The notes beneath the pieces are model-generated. The model was not told the origin of the DNA, ran no database searches, and was given only the letters and a program-made list of their open reading frames with translations. Shown piece after piece: positions 17,703 through 27,317 of a stretch of DNA of 64,000 bases (position 1 is its first letter; the number at the start of each line of letters is the position of its first letter). The stretch is taken from NCBI GenBank assembly GCA_900766005.1, contig CAAFTU010000023.1, forward strand, positions 1 through 64,000. The letters are read 5' to 3'. The DNA comes from an uncultured Bacteroides sp. GTDB taxonomy: Bacteria > Bacteroidota > Bacteroidia > Bacteroidales > Bacteroidaceae. The position numbers and the translations under genes are program-made.

Positions 17703-19073
17703 TTATAGATATTTTGACACTAATAAAATAGATATTACCCAACTCCAAAAATATTGAATAGTAATAACCTCATTATACATTCCTAAACCAAGCGAAAATA
17801 AAACAGCAGCCAACATAAAAGCAATATACTTCCAATATGAATTATAGTTAAGGGCCAAAGCATTAAACTTTATTGCTAAATAGGAAAAGGAAAAAGAAAA
17901 AAATGGAGCAAATAAAGCACCAAAATAATAATAACCATCGCCTATAGTTGAAGGTATTTGCCCTATTTCAAAATTAGCCAAATTAAAATATGCTGGAAGA
18001 ATTTCTCCTGCCTTACCAAATAAAGTTGTGTTAAAGGGAATAGTAACTTGCATAGATGACCAAAAATGACTAAAGCTATTAGCTCTGTTAAGATTAAATG
18101 TAGCAGCTACATTATCAATTCCTGTAAAATATGCATTAATTAATCCTGACATATTACCCCAAAACGAATCACCGTCATATTTAGTTACAACACCTGCTAC
18201 AGAATTTGCTTGATGACGTATATAGAAATATAAAGCAATAATTCCAATAACAAAAATTGGAGCTATCTTCAGCATTTTCACCAGCAAATGCTTTTCAAAT
18301 TTTCCTATAGACAAAATAACTATCAACGCACTTATTATTGATTCAGCAAAAGTGGCAGTTATAAACATAAATTCTAAGAAAACGAACAATAATATAGAAA
18401 CTATTATTAGTCCTTCCCTGATTCTTTTTTTTATAAGCCACCCAATGATATAAACGGGTAAAACAATTCTAATTGTTAAAAAAACAAAAGTAAATAATGT
18501 GGTAAGTATTCGAGTAAAAGAGCCTACTTGGTTAAGTTCAACACGCCCACCTTGAGTAAATTCAGCTTGATCTAACTGAAAGATTGACATAAACTGATTA
18601 GTCAAATCCGGCTTTATAACTATACAAATGGCTAAAAAGGCTAACAAACCCCAAATAGTAAATCCTGACTTGCTAGTGTATTCTAAATGAGTCAATTCAG
18701 CCATTGTAACTTTATATTTTCTTGTAGCAATCACTACAGCCAAATAAATCGCCACGCATTCATACATCATTAAATATACTCCATATTCAGCATTTGATGT
18801 GATATTCAATTTAAGCACTGAAAAAAAATCACCTAATGTCATTATCATAGGATGAATACAATACCTGATTGTTGTTATAGAGAATATCAATAGAAGAGCG
18901 ACATTAGGTGTTCGATTTCCTATGAACATAGTAGCCATAGCGAAAACAATTGAAGACCATAATGGCAAAAACATTAATTCCCTATAATAATATGGAATAT
19001 TTTGCGTTGACATCACAAAGAAACAAAACAACGCAACCATTATCATCAATAATAAGAAGAACTTATTCTTCAT
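17703..19073 (-). CDS. Wzy-like oligosaccharide repeat-unit polymerase
   Basis: A 456-residue protein with 10-12 hydrophobic helices and a larger outer loop around residues 285-370, the usual Wzy layout. Sequence identity in this family is low, so the call rests on topology, length and its place between a flippase and a glycosyltransferase. It would link repeat units at the periplasmic face. The 5' end overlaps the preceding glycosyltransferase gene by 11 bases, which indicates co-translation. AT-rich composition suggests transfer of the polymer-specific genes as a block. Confidence 0.8.
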   Translation of the reverse strand: MKNKFFLLLMIMVALFCFFVMSTQNIPYYYRELMFLPLWSSIVFAMATMFIGNRTPNVALLLIFSITTIRYCIHPMIMTLGDFFSVLKLNITSNAEYGVYLMMYECVAIYLAVVIATRKYKVTMAELTHLEYTSKSGFTIWGLLAFLAICIVIKPDLTNQFMSIFQLDQAEFTQGGRVELNQVGSFTRILTTLFTFVFLTIRIVLPVYIIGWLIKKRIREGLIIVSILLFVFLEFMFITATFAESIISALIVILSIGKFEKHLLVKMLKIAPIFVIGIIALYFYIRHQANSVAGVVTKYDGDSFWGNMSGLINAYFTGIDNVAATFNLNRANSFSHFWSSMQVTIPFNTTLFGKAGEILPAYFNLANFEIGQIPSTIGDGYYYFGALFAPFFSFSFSYLAIKFNALALNYNSYWKYIAFMLAAVLFSLGLGMYNEVITIQYFWSWVISILLVSKYL

Positions 19074-20178
19074 ATAAACTTATATACTGTTTGGAGATTG
19101 TATTATTATCAAATTTCTGAATATTTTTATTTACATTATCAAATTTCTCTAAAAGATTTTTTGGAGTATGCAGCCAATAATTTACAATTCTATTAGCCCA
19201 TTGCTCGGCTCCTAAACTTAAACTTAGCTGTTCCATCATACCAATATTAGTATCGCTAGGTACAACATCAGATACAAAACAATAACATCCTGATGACTGA
19301 GCTTCAATTAAAACAATGCCAAAACCCTCATACACTGAAGGAAATATCATAATATCTGATTTAGCAAAAGCCTCAGGAATATTAGATTTTTTACCATCCT
19401 TCAATTCGACAATATTACCTAGATTTAAAGAGTTAATTCTATTCAACAATTTTTCTTCATCAGTTCCAAATCCAAAGAGTTGAACATGTAGGTCTTTTAT
19501 TGATTTTTTTAATATATTTACTACATCTAAAATAAAAAGTTGATTTTTTTGGTAATCATACCGACCTACATGAATAATCTCCAGCCCTTCATGTTGTGTC
19601 CTATTCCATGGATAATCGGATGAATTAATAGAGTTAAATATTACCCTATATGGATAAGCATTAAACATTGCCTCACAAGCTAATTTGGAGCAACCGACCC
19701 TATGTGTGCACAATTTATTTATCAAGTAGTTTTGAAGAACAAATACAATTTTTTTATAAAAGGGAGGTTTCTTAGGAGATGGAGAATTATGACTATGCGC
19801 AATTCTTTTAGTAACGCCAGCATGTTTTGCTGCTAACAAGCAGTAAAACATATCCATTCCATTATGACAATGAATAACATCATAATTCTCTTCCTTACAT
19901 ATTTTTTTAACACTCCTATACATTACAAAGGGGCGCTTAATCAATTCTATTAATTTCATAAGACCATTCTTTCCATAACAATTTACAGAATAAATCTTAC
20001 TATATTGTCTAACTATATGCTCCCTTGTAGCTCTACCCTCTCCAGGAAAAGTGATACAACCAAAATCATACTTTTGATACAAGGATGAGAAAATAGAAAT
20101 TATAACACTTGTGACACCACCATTCCCTAAACCTCCGTAAGAAACATGAAGTATCTTCTTTTTTTTATTACTATCCAT
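19063..20178 (-). CDS. Family 4 glycosyltransferase
   Basis: A 371-residue GT-B enzyme. The N-terminal domain begins ILHVSYGGLGNGGVTSVI and includes YDVIHCHNGMDM, and the C-terminal domain has EIIHVGRYDYQKNQLFILD and SDIMIFPSVYEGFGIVLIEAQSSG (E(x7)E). It is soluble or peripheral at the inner membrane and adds one sugar to the lipid-linked unit. Upstream lies an unusual 760-base non-coding gap separating it from the sugar-nucleotide genes, so this gene may begin a second transcript. No convincing promoter was found in front of it. Confidence 0.92.
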   Translation of the reverse strand: MDSNKKKKILHVSYGGLGNGGVTSVIISIFSSLYQKYDFGCITFPGEGRATREHIVRQYSKIYSVNCYGKNGLMKLIELIKRPFVMYRSVKKICKEENYDVIHCHNGMDMFYCLLAAKHAGVTKRIAHSHNSPSPKKPPFYKKIVFVLQNYLINKLCTHRVGCSKLACEAMFNAYPYRVIFNSINSSDYPWNRTQHEGLEIIHVGRYDYQKNQLFILDVVNILKKSIKDLHVQLFGFGTDEEKLLNRINSLNLGNIVELKDGKKSNIPEAFAKSDIMIFPSVYEGFGIVLIEAQSSGCYCFVSDVVPSDTNIGMMEQLSLSLGAEQWANRIVNYWLHTPKNLLEKFDNVNKNIQKFDNNTISKQYISLYEE

Positions 20179-20938
20179 AATTCTGTACGTAAATAGTAAA
20201 TGTAATTAATATAGTTATTATGCTAAAATTCTAACGAAAATGAATAATTCTCACTATAGTTGTTTTCAATATTAAAGAATTATATACATACAACTCAAAC
20301 CAAATACATGCACTTTATAGCCGTGAATACTATAAACTTTAACGAAATCCTGTTACCTTTATATTAAAATTTTAGGCTTCATCTAAAAACATTAAAGAGC
20401 ATTTAACCAAATAATTGTATAGTTATACCATGAATTCAAATGCGAAGACATTGAACTACTTCAAAATACTCCTAATTATCTCCATTGTCTCTAATTTTAA
20501 ATGACTATACACTGCAGAATGAAAATAAGAATCTACAATGATAAGTAGTTGGCTACATACCTTCACCAACTACCTATTAATTCATTTAATCTCCACTTTT
20601 TAATAAACGTAACAAAGCGCATAAATCAAGCAGCGCCACATAATTTTGATACTATCTATAAAAAGGAACAAAACTTAAAAGGTCGTGCAATAAAGCTAAC
20701 ATATCTTCTTTCGCATTTTTATACTTTTTAAGAATTTTCACGAAAAGAATTACACTATCATTAATAAAAGCTACAATATTCACTCTAGGTATACATAAGA
20801 TACCTAATATTCTAGTATTATTGAAACCACTAAATTGGCTTTCTACCAAGATATTTTATTTATACACTATAAAGTCATATATCTATTTTATTAAATTATT
20901 AAAAACATATCTATTAGTGTAGTCCTAAACAAAACCAT
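20179..20938. other. 760-base AT-rich gap inside the capsule operon
   Basis: I see no supportable gene here. The open frames (60 codons on plus at 20549-20731, 65 on minus at 20652-20849) lack any recognisable motif, a plausible start context or an overlap with neighbours. No TAnnTTTG on the minus strand and no strong hairpin were noticed. It may be a decayed gene or a recombination joint between the conserved and the variable half of the locus. Confidence 0.6.
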
Positions 20939-21994
20939 TTATTTATAGAATTCTTTATACCATTCCGCAAACTTTCTCAATCCTTCCCTCAATGAAGTAT
21001 GCGGACGGAAACCGAAATCTTCTTCCAATGGTATAGTATCTGCAAAAGTAACTGGCACATCACCCGGCTGCATCGGAACCAGCTGCTTGTGAGCTTCAAA
21101 ATCATAATCTGAAGGCAACACACCGGCACGAATCAGTTCTTCCTGCAATATCTGTACAAAGTCTAACAGATTCTCAGGGCTGCTGTTGCCAATGTTGTAC
21201 ACTTTGTACGGAGGAACAGGAAGTCCGTCTTCGCCGTTCTGTTTTTCCGGTGCATGTTGCATAATACGCACTACACCTTCTACAATATCATCCACAAAAG
21301 TGAAATCACGTTTGCAGTTACCATAGTTGAAAATCTGGATGGTTTCACCTTTCAACAATTTGTTAGTGAAACCAAAGTAAGCCATATCGGGACGACCACA
21401 GGGACCATAAACCGTAAAAAAACGAAGACCTGTGCTCGGGATGTTATACAATTTGCTGTAAGCATGTGCCATCAATTCATTGCTCTTCTTGGTAGCAGCA
21501 TAGAGAGATACCGGATTGTCTACCTTATCATTTGTAGAATAAGGAACCTTTTTGTTAGATCCGTACACACTACTTGAAGAAGCATATACCAAATGTTCTA
21601 CGCTATGATGACGGCAGGCTTCCAGAATATTGTAGAAACCAATCAAGTTGCTTTCAATGTAAGCATCCGGATTCGTAATTGAATAACGGACACCAGCCTG
21701 GGCTGCAAGGTTCACTACTACCTGCGGTTGGTAAGTGGAGAAAGTATCTTCAATAGCCGTTTTATTGGCGATTGAATCTTTCACAAATACGAAACGTTCG
21801 CCGTAGCGACTCAGTTCATCCAAACGTTCTTGTTTCAAACGAACATCGTAGTAATCGGTAATGCTATCAATACCGATTACTTTGACTGTTGCAAATTCAT
21901 TCAACAGGCGTTTAGCCAAGTTAGCACCAATGAAACCAGCTGCGCCGGTTACTAGTACTGTCTTATTTTCAAGATTTACATTATAGGTTACCAT
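20939..21994 (-). CDS. UDP-glucuronate 4-epimerase-like NAD-dependent epimerase
   Basis: A 351-residue extended short-chain dehydrogenase. NAD-binding TGAAGFIGANLA is at about 16-27, with ASSSSVYG and the catalytic YAATKK (Tyr and Lys) further on. The stretch DSITDYYDVRLKQERL after strand 2 and the RFFTVYGPCGRPDMA segment are typical of UDP-glucuronate 4-epimerases (LpsL/GlaE-like). It would turn UDP-glucuronic acid into UDP-galacturonic acid in the cytosol. The gene directly before it makes UDP-glucuronic acid, three bases away, which strengthens the substrate call. Other UDP-hexose epimerase activities are possible. Confidence 0.88.
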   Translation of the reverse strand: MVTYNVNLENKTVLVTGAAGFIGANLAKRLLNEFATVKVIGIDSITDYYDVRLKQERLDELSRYGERFVFVKDSIANKTAIEDTFSTYQPQVVVNLAAQAGVRYSITNPDAYIESNLIGFYNILEACRHHSVEHLVYASSSSVYGSNKKVPYSTNDKVDNPVSLYAATKKSNELMAHAYSKLYNIPSTGLRFFTVYGPCGRPDMAYFGFTNKLLKGETIQIFNYGNCKRDFTFVDDIVEGVVRIMQHAPEKQNGEDGLPVPPYKVYNIGNSSPENLLDFVQILQEELIRAGVLPSDYDFEAHKQLVPMQPGDVPVTFADTIPLEEDFGFRPHTSLREGLRKFAEWYKEFYK

Positions 21995-21997
21995 AGC

Positions 21998-23341
21998 TTA
22001 GTCTCTTTGGAAAATGTCACGAGTATATACTTTGTTTTTTACGCTGTCCAAGCATACATCATAGCGGTTGGCGATGATGGCCTGGCTCTGTGCTTTAAAT
22101 TTCTCCAAGTCATTTACTACCTGACTGCCAAAGAAGGTTTCTCCGTCTTGCAAAGTGGGTTCATAAATAATCACTTCAGCACCTTTGGCCTTGATGCGTT
22201 TCATAATGCCTTGGATGGCACTCTGACGGAAGTTGTCTGAATTGGATTTCATGGTCAAGCGGTATACGCCAATCACGCAATTCATTTCTTTACTTGCATC
22301 CCATTCACCATTTTCGCTGTAGTAACCAGCTTTCTTCAATACAGCATCAGCAATGTAATCCTTACGAGTGCTGTTACTTGCCACAATAGCTGACATCATA
22401 TTCTGAGGAACATCTTGGTAGTTGGCAAGCAACTGCTTCGTGTCTTTCGGCAAGCAGTAACCACCGTAACCAAAACTCGGGTTATTATAATGAGTACCGA
22501 TACGCGGATCCAAACCAACGCCCTGAATAATGGCTTGCGTATCCAAACCTTTTACTTCTGCATAGGTATCCAATTCATTAAAGTAACTTACGCGCAAAGC
22601 CAAATAGGTATTGGCAAACAATTTTACAGCCTCGGCTTCTTTCATGCCCATAAAGAGAGTATCAATGTTTTCTTTGATGGCACCTTCTTGCAGCAAACGA
22701 GCAAAGGTTTTAGCAAACTCTTCTGCATGGGGATTACCAATGGCATTGATAGCTGCATTTTCTTCGTCAAATTCCTTTCCTTCAATAATCTTAGGATAGC
22801 CTACAATAATACGAGAAGGATACAGGTTATCATAAAGAGCCTTTGATTCGCGGAGGAATTCCGGCGAAAACAAAAGATTAAACTTCTTGTCTTTCAATTC
22901 GGGCTTCAGCAAGAACTGAAGAGCGTATTTTTTGTAAAGTGAACGAGTGTAACCTACTGGAATGGTTGACTTGATAATCATCACTGCATCCGGATTCACA
23001 GAAAGAACTAAATCAATTACATCTTCAATATGATGGGTGTCAAAGAAATTCTTTTGCGGATCGTAATTAGTAGGCGCAGCAATAATCACAAAATCTGCTT
23101 CTTTATACGCTGCAGCCCCATCCAAAGTTGCAGTTAAATTCAACTCCTTTTCAGCGAAGAACTTTTCAATATATTCGTCTTGAATAGGCGAGATACGATT
23201 GTTTATCTTTACTACTTTTTCTGCAACAACATCTACAGCTGTTACATGATGATGCTGGGCCAGCAAAGTGGCCATACTCAATCCTACATAGCCGGTGCCG
23301 GCTACGGCAATTTGCAAATCTTCAAAATTACGCATATTCAT
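21998..23341 (-). CDS. ugd: UDP-glucose 6-dehydrogenase
   Basis: A 447-residue UDP-glucose/GDP-mannose dehydrogenase. The N-terminal NAD fold has [12 protein letters not shown] at about 13-24, the middle has KSTIPVGYT, and the active-site cysteine lies in [11 protein letters not shown]. The C-terminal UDP-binding domain carries [19 protein letters not shown]. The NFRQS stretch and the paired uronate epimerase favour UDP-glucose over GDP-mannose. It oxidises UDP-glucose twice to UDP-glucuronic acid with two NAD+. Start ATG at 23341 (MNMRNF); the ATG at 23335 is an alternative. Fourteen bases separate it from the autokinase gene. Confidence 0.93.
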   Translation of the reverse strand: MNMRNFEDLQIAVAGTGYVGLSMATLLAQHHHVTAVDVVAEKVVKINNRISPIQDEYIEKFFAEKELNLTATLDGAAAYKEADFVIIAAPTNYDPQKNFFDTHHIEDVIDLVLSVNPDAVMIIKSTIPVGYTRSLYKKYALQFLLKPELKDKKFNLLFSPEFLRESKALYDNLYPSRIIVGYPKIIEGKEFDEENAAINAIGNPHAEEFAKTFARLLQEGAIKENIDTLFMGMKEAEAVKLFANTYLALRVSYFNELDTYAEVKGLDTQAIIQGVGLDPRIGTHYNNPSFGYGGYCLPKDTKQLLANYQDVPQNMMSAIVASNSTRKDYIADAVLKKAGYYSENGEWDASKEMNCVIGVYRLTMKSNSDNFRQSAIQGIMKRIKAKGAEVIIYEPTLQDGETFFGSQVVNDLEKFKAQSQAIIANRYDVCLDSVKNKVYTRDIFQRD

Positions 23342-23355
23342 TTCATTTAGATTTC

Positions 23356-25770
23356 TTACTTTTTACTATTGTTTTCGTGTTCACCATAGCCGTAACCATA
23401 GCCGTAGCGTTTACCATAACCATAGTATTTACCGTACTTACCATAGCCATAGTAATAACCATACTTCTTCTTTTTCAAATCCAAGCCATTGATGGCAATG
23501 CTAATGCGAGGCAGTTTGTTGGTTGTAGCAAGTTCATTTACCAAAGCAAACTCAGACTTGCGAGTATAATCGGCACGACACACATAGACTGTTAGGTCTG
23601 CAACACGAGAAATCAGTTGTGTATCTGTTACCATACCTACCGGAGCAGTATCCAATACGATATAGTCAAAGTGTTGTTTCAGTTGTTCTATTGCTTCCTC
23701 CAAGCCTTTGCGAGCCAGAAGCTCGGTTGGATTAGGCGGAACTGCTCCACCGGGAAGAATGAAAAGATTCGCGTTGATATCTGATTGCTGAACCAAATCC
23801 ATAATGTTTCGTTTGGGATCAGTCAAGAACTGGGTAATACCCTGTTCCTTAGTAGACAGGTTAAAGACTTTATTCAAACCGGGTTTACGAATATCCAAAC
23901 CTACAATGACCACTTTCTTACCCAAAAGAGAAAGCGAAATCGCCGTATTAGCCGAAACAAAGGATTTTCCTTCTCCACTGACCGTAGAAGTCACCATAAT
24001 CACCTTCTGTCCTTCTTCCAACAAGAATTGAAGATTTGTACGGATTCCTCGGAAGGTTTCAGACATCAAGTTATTCTGATTCTCGAACACAGCAATAGAA
24101 GAGCCTTTCAAATCATCCGCTACCGGTATATCGCCAATAACAGGAAGCGTGGTCAGTTTTTCTACATCTGCACGTCCTTCAATGGTTACTTGTGTCAAAC
24201 TTACCAAGTAAATAATTCCCACTGGAATACCTACTCCCAATATCAAAGCGGCCAAAAGAATCATCATCTTTTTAGGAGCTACCGGTGCTTCATCTGGTAT
24301 AGCTGCATCAATGATTTTGGCATTATTAGCCGTAGCTGCTAAAGTGATGGCATTTTCTTCCCGCTTCTGCAACAACATCAAATACAAGCCAGCCTTGATT
24401 TCCTGCTGTCGGGCAATACTTACAAATTGACGTTCTTGCGTAGGCGCATCACTGATGCGTTGCGAGAAGCGTTTGGCTTCACGTTGCAGGTCGGCTTTGG
24501 TGATTTGCAAGCCCTTCAACGTAGCATCCATAGAAGCAACCACATTGGCACGCATGGCTTGGATACTGGAAGTCAAGTTAATAATCGTCGGGTTGTTTTC
24601 CGTAGAGGTACGGAGCAATCGGTTGCGTTCCATTAACATTTCATTGTATTTGGCAATAGCTGTTGCCAAAGCGGCATCTTGCAATCCCACGTTACTAGGA
24701 AGAACTTCAAATTCATTGCCGTGTAGGTATTTCTGCAAATCCTTTACCAAACTAATTTGAGTCTGGTTTTCTACCCGACGCTTTTCGTACTCTGCATTTC
24801 CTTCCAAAGCAATTTTAGCTTCGCTACTCAAATCAGTAATCTTAGCACTACGCTTAAAATTCTCCAAATCTTGTTCGGTACTTCCCAATTCCTTAGATAT
24901 TATAGAAATGCGTTCATCAATAAACTCCGCAGTCTTCTGAGCTACCTCGTTCTTATCGTTGTTGGTATTAATATTGTATACCTCAATCAGTTTATTAATA
25001 AAGTCTTTTCCTCGCATAGTACTTGAGTTCTGATTCGATATATATACTACAGAGGTTGTCTTAGAGGTAGGAGCAATAGATAAAGTTTTTATATATTCTT
25101 TAGCAGTTGCCATGGGTTTACCAATGGTAGCCGTGATGTTTTGTACTTTCCCCCAAGGACAACCTAAGGTATCGGGATTGGCCAAGAAAGCCACGGTTCC
25201 CTCGTCCGTTGGAAAGACAGCCGGCAATTTATCCAAATGCTTTTGGTATTTCTTTTTTTCTACTTCAATTTCCACGTCGAGTTTGTTGGCATCCAAGAGA
25301 TGCATCTTCACCTTCATAGGTTTTTCTAATTTGTCGGCTTCCTGGGGAGTGAGACTAACCAAAACGGGTGATGTACGATACATTTCCTTAGACAACCAAC
25401 CATCTTCGTTATGATAAGATACATAAAGATTAAGTTGTTCTACCACTTCTAAGGCTAATGATTTGGATTTGAGCACCTCGATTTCATTATCTACACTACT
25501 TGCAGATGATACCATTCCCCCCAATCCCATCTTTTCGAGTTCGGACGCCATCGTAGCACCACCGCCTTTGTCTTCATCTTTGATTAAGACCGTGGCCGAC
25601 ACATTATAAACGGGCGTAGCCACTTTGAGGTAAGCGAAAGCACAAACCACACAGAAAAGGACGGATGCCACGAACCAGGGCCAATGTATGAGATAACGGA
25701 ACAAGAGTTCCTGGATATTCATTTCTTCCTCAGACTGTTGAGGGGTCACATTGTTTCTATTTTCTTCCAT
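23356..25770 (-). CDS. Wzc-like chain-length determinant and tyrosine autokinase
   Basis: An 804-residue bacterial tyrosine kinase. A Wzz domain (about 20-200) has two membrane helices near 35-55 and 505-530, with long coiled coils between 265 and 460. The cytoplasmic kinase has Walker [12 protein letters not shown] near 590, Walker A-prime GLDIRKPG and Walker [11 protein letters not shown]. The C-terminal tail is an extreme tyrosine/glycine cluster of about 30 residues ([19 protein letters not shown] and on), the expected autophosphorylation site. It controls polymer length and export together with the Wza-like protein encoded 12 bases upstream. The tail is longer and more regular than the usual tyrosine cluster. 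Confidence 0.95.
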   Translation of the reverse strand: MEENRNNVTPQQSEEEMNIQELLFRYLIHWPWFVASVLFCVVCAFAYLKVATPVYNVSATVLIKDEDKGGGATMASELEKMGLGGMVSSASSVDNEIEVLKSKSLALEVVEQLNLYVSYHNEDGWLSKEMYRTSPVLVSLTPQEADKLEKPMKVKMHLLDANKLDVEIEVEKKKYQKHLDKLPAVFPTDEGTVAFLANPDTLGCPWGKVQNITATIGKPMATAKEYIKTLSIAPTSKTTSVVYISNQNSSTMRGKDFINKLIEVYNINTNNDKNEVAQKTAEFIDERISIISKELGSTEQDLENFKRSAKITDLSSEAKIALEGNAEYEKRRVENQTQISLVKDLQKYLHGNEFEVLPSNVGLQDAALATAIAKYNEMLMERNRLLRTSTENNPTIINLTSSIQAMRANVVASMDATLKGLQITKADLQREAKRFSQRISDAPTQERQFVSIARQQEIKAGLYLMLLQKREENAITLAATANNAKIIDAAIPDEAPVAPKKMMILLAALILGVGIPVGIIYLVSLTQVTIEGRADVEKLTTLPVIGDIPVADDLKGSSIAVFENQNNLMSETFRGIRTNLQFLLEEGQKVIMVTSTVSGEGKSFVSANTAISLSLLGKKVVIVGLDIRKPGLNKVFNLSTKEQGITQFLTDPKRNIMDLVQQSDINANLFILPGGAVPPNPTELLARKGLEEAIEQLKQHFDYIVLDTAPVGMVTDTQLISRVADLTVYVCRADYTRKSEFALVNELATTNKLPRISIAINGLDLKKKKYGYYYGYGKYGKYYGYGKRYGYGYGYGEHENNSKK
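23377..23470 (-). repeat. Short tandem repeats encoding the Tyr/Gly tail of the autokinase
   Basis: The DNA here repeats words such as ccatagccgta and ttaccataacc in degenerate form, encoding alternating Gly-Tyr-Gly and Lys-Tyr. The repetition could change copy number by slippage and so alter the number of phosphorylatable tyrosines. Confidence 0.7.
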
Positions 25771-25782
25771 CAGTTCAACTAA

Positions 25783-26592
25783 TTATTTGAAAATGGTTAC
25801 TAAAATACTTGCCAAAGACACTAAGATAGAGGTAGCGGAGAACCAAAGGCTGGTGCTGGTTCCGACTCCAGCGTTACGGGCTTTCGTCTTATTCGGAGTA
25901 ACGTAGATTACATCGTTCTGCTGCAACCAGTAATAAGGAGAAAGGATGGTTTCTGACTTATTCAAATCGAGCGTATGGATTTCCTGTTTGCCGTTAGCAT
26001 CTTCGCGAATCAGCTTGACGTTATCACGGAGTCCCCAAACCGTCATATCCCCTGCCATAGCCAAAGCTTCGAGCAGGTTCACTTTTTCATTGGTGATGGT
26101 AAAAGTTCCGGGACGGGTTACTTCTCCTAACACAGAAATTTTATAATTGGACATGCGAACTGTCACAATCGGCGCTTCCTTGATATAGGGTTTTAAGTTC
26201 TTAATAATCAGTTCTTCTGCCTGACTTTTTGTTAATCCGCCTACTTTCAGCGTACCCAAGACCGGGAAGTTGATTCTACCCTCATTGTCTACCAGGTATT
26301 GCTGCAAAGTGGGTTGCGTAGTCGTTTGCATCTTAGATATTTCAACACCTGATTGTGTTGCCGCCACTAAGTTGAACGGCACCGCCAGTTCCGGGTTGGT
26401 GCAGGACACGACAATGGTCAGCAGGTCTTTCGGCATGATAGTGGCATCGTAGAGCTTTTCCTGCTGCTGCGCCTGATTAATCACTTCCGCATCCTGGAGA
26501 TACGGCACTTTCTTATACGACTGACAGGAGGCGAACAGAGCCGCCACGGTCAAGAAGGAGAATAGGATTCTCCATGTTCTTAGTATGTTCAT
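25783..26592 (-). CDS. Wza-like polysaccharide export outer-membrane lipoprotein
   Basis: A 269-residue polysaccharide export protein. A signal peptide ends in the lipobox LFASC (Cys at about 23). A Poly_export domain follows (DLLTIVVSCTNPELAVPFNL), then SLBB-type repeats (NYKISVLGEVTRPGTFTI, VNLLEALAMAGDMT), and the C-terminus ends in a hydrophobic segment (about 247-266) that would form the outer-membrane helix. It forms the outer-membrane channel for the capsule with the autokinase. It sits three bases after the UpxY-type gene and 12 before the autokinase gene, a normal order for Bacteroides capsule operons. Start ATG at 26592. Confidence 0.94.
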   Translation of the reverse strand: MNILRTWRILFSFLTVAALFASCQSYKKVPYLQDAEVINQAQQQEKLYDATIMPKDLLTIVVSCTNPELAVPFNLVAATQSGVEISKMQTTTQPTLQQYLVDNEGRINFPVLGTLKVGGLTKSQAEELIIKNLKPYIKEAPIVTVRMSNYKISVLGEVTRPGTFTITNEKVNLLEALAMAGDMTVWGLRDNVKLIREDANGKQEIHTLDLNKSETILSPYYWLQQNDVIYVTPNKTKARNAGVGTSTSLWFSATSILVSLASILVTIFK

Positions 26593-26595
26593 ACG

Positions 26596-27183
26596 TTATT
26601 GGATTGTTTTTTCGGTTGGAAGGGGTTCGACACAGCCGGCAGGGATGCTGACGCAGGCACAGCCTAACATGTGGATGCGGACAAAGACTTTGGTCTTGCC
26701 GTCGAGTTCGGCGAGTTCGCCTTGCAGGCCGCTCATGGGGCCTTTGATGACACGCACTTGCTGGCCGGGCCGCAGAGGCTCGGTGCAGAACTGGATGGTT
26801 TCATCGGAATAGTCGAGCATGAACTTGAAGCGCTCCATCTGGACGTCGGGCACTACGGCGGGTGTACTCTCTCCGCGCAGCACCATGTAGCGGCTGACGG
26901 ATGACAAGGTTAACACTTCTTTCTGCTGCCGCAGGTCGACGTGGACGAAGATCATCATGGGCATCAGGACGCGTTCCACTCGCTTGCGACGGTCGCTCCA
27001 TTGATGTATTTCTTCTTGCACGGGCAGAAAATTTTCTATTCCCATCTGAGTGAGTCGCTCGCTGGTTTTCTTCTCGTGTCGCATGCGTACATAAGCCACC
27101 AACCATCGTTTTGAGCGTGCTACGCCGCTGCCAGTCACATTTGCTGGCAGAGCTTTCTGATCGTTTTCACCTGTTTTGATCAT
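26596..27183 (-). CDS. UpxY-type NusG-like transcription antiterminator
   Basis: A 195-residue NusG paralog. The NGN domain (about 28-125) starts with RWLVAYVRMRHEKKTSERL and contains FLPVQEEIHQWSDRRKRVERVLMP in split form. A KOW region follows at about 140-190 (PGQQVRVIKGPMSGLQGELAEL). UpxY proteins bind the leader of their own operon and keep RNA polymerase going through the long capsule transcript. It is the first gene of the operon, behind a -7 element at 27237-27244 and a leader of about 45 bases with a small hairpin. No upxZ gene (the usual inhibitor of other loci) is present next to it. Confidence 0.92.
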   Translation of the reverse strand: MIKTGENDQKALPANVTGSGVARSKRWLVAYVRMRHEKKTSERLTQMGIENFLPVQEEIHQWSDRRKRVERVLMPMMIFVHVDLRQQKEVLTLSSVSRYMVLRGESTPAVVPDVQMERFKFMLDYSDETIQFCTEPLRPGQQVRVIKGPMSGLQGELAELDGKTKVFVRIHMLGCACVSIPAGCVEPLPTEKTIQ

Positions 27184-27203
27184 GTTTGTTCCCCTAAATT
27201 CTC

Positions 27204-27220
27204 CCGGCTTTTGCGGCCGG
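27204..27220 (-). promoter_or_regulatory. Leader hairpin of the capsule operon
   Basis: Complementary arms CCGGC and GCCGG lie between the putative transcription start (about 27230) and the UpxY ATG at 27183. It could be an antitermination or pausing element for UpxY, but the stem is short. Confidence 0.4.
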
Positions 27221-27236
27221 AACGATATATTCGCGA

Positions 27237-27244
27237 CAAAGATA
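27237..27244 (-). promoter_or_regulatory. -7 promoter element of the capsule operon
   Basis: The minus strand reads TATCTTTG, a match to TAnnTTTG, 54 bases before the UpxY ATG. It directly follows the terminator of the upstream gene. A clean -33 TTTG is not seen (the region is T-rich). No inverted repeats of the kind that flank invertible capsule promoters are visible. Confidence 0.55.
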
Positions 27245-27260
27245 AAAAATATAAATAAAA

Positions 27261-27290
27261 AAAAGAAGGTTTTGAGGCCTTCTTTTCTTT
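27261..27290. terminator. Rho-independent terminator after the DUF3078 gene
   Basis: A nine-base stem AAAAGAAGG / CCTTCTTTT with an eight-base loop and T-rich tails on both strands. On the minus strand it ends the transcript of the DUF3078 gene (stop at 27318) and insulates it from the capsule promoter just downstream. Confidence 0.8.
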
Positions 27291-27317
27291 ACTTTTTTTT
27301 GCATTTCGGTATTTTTA

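Noticed and set aside
20549..20849. Two short open frames (60 and 65 codons) in the capsule gap
   Set aside because: Low-complexity AT-rich translation, no motif, no neighbour overlap; consistent with chance in this composition.
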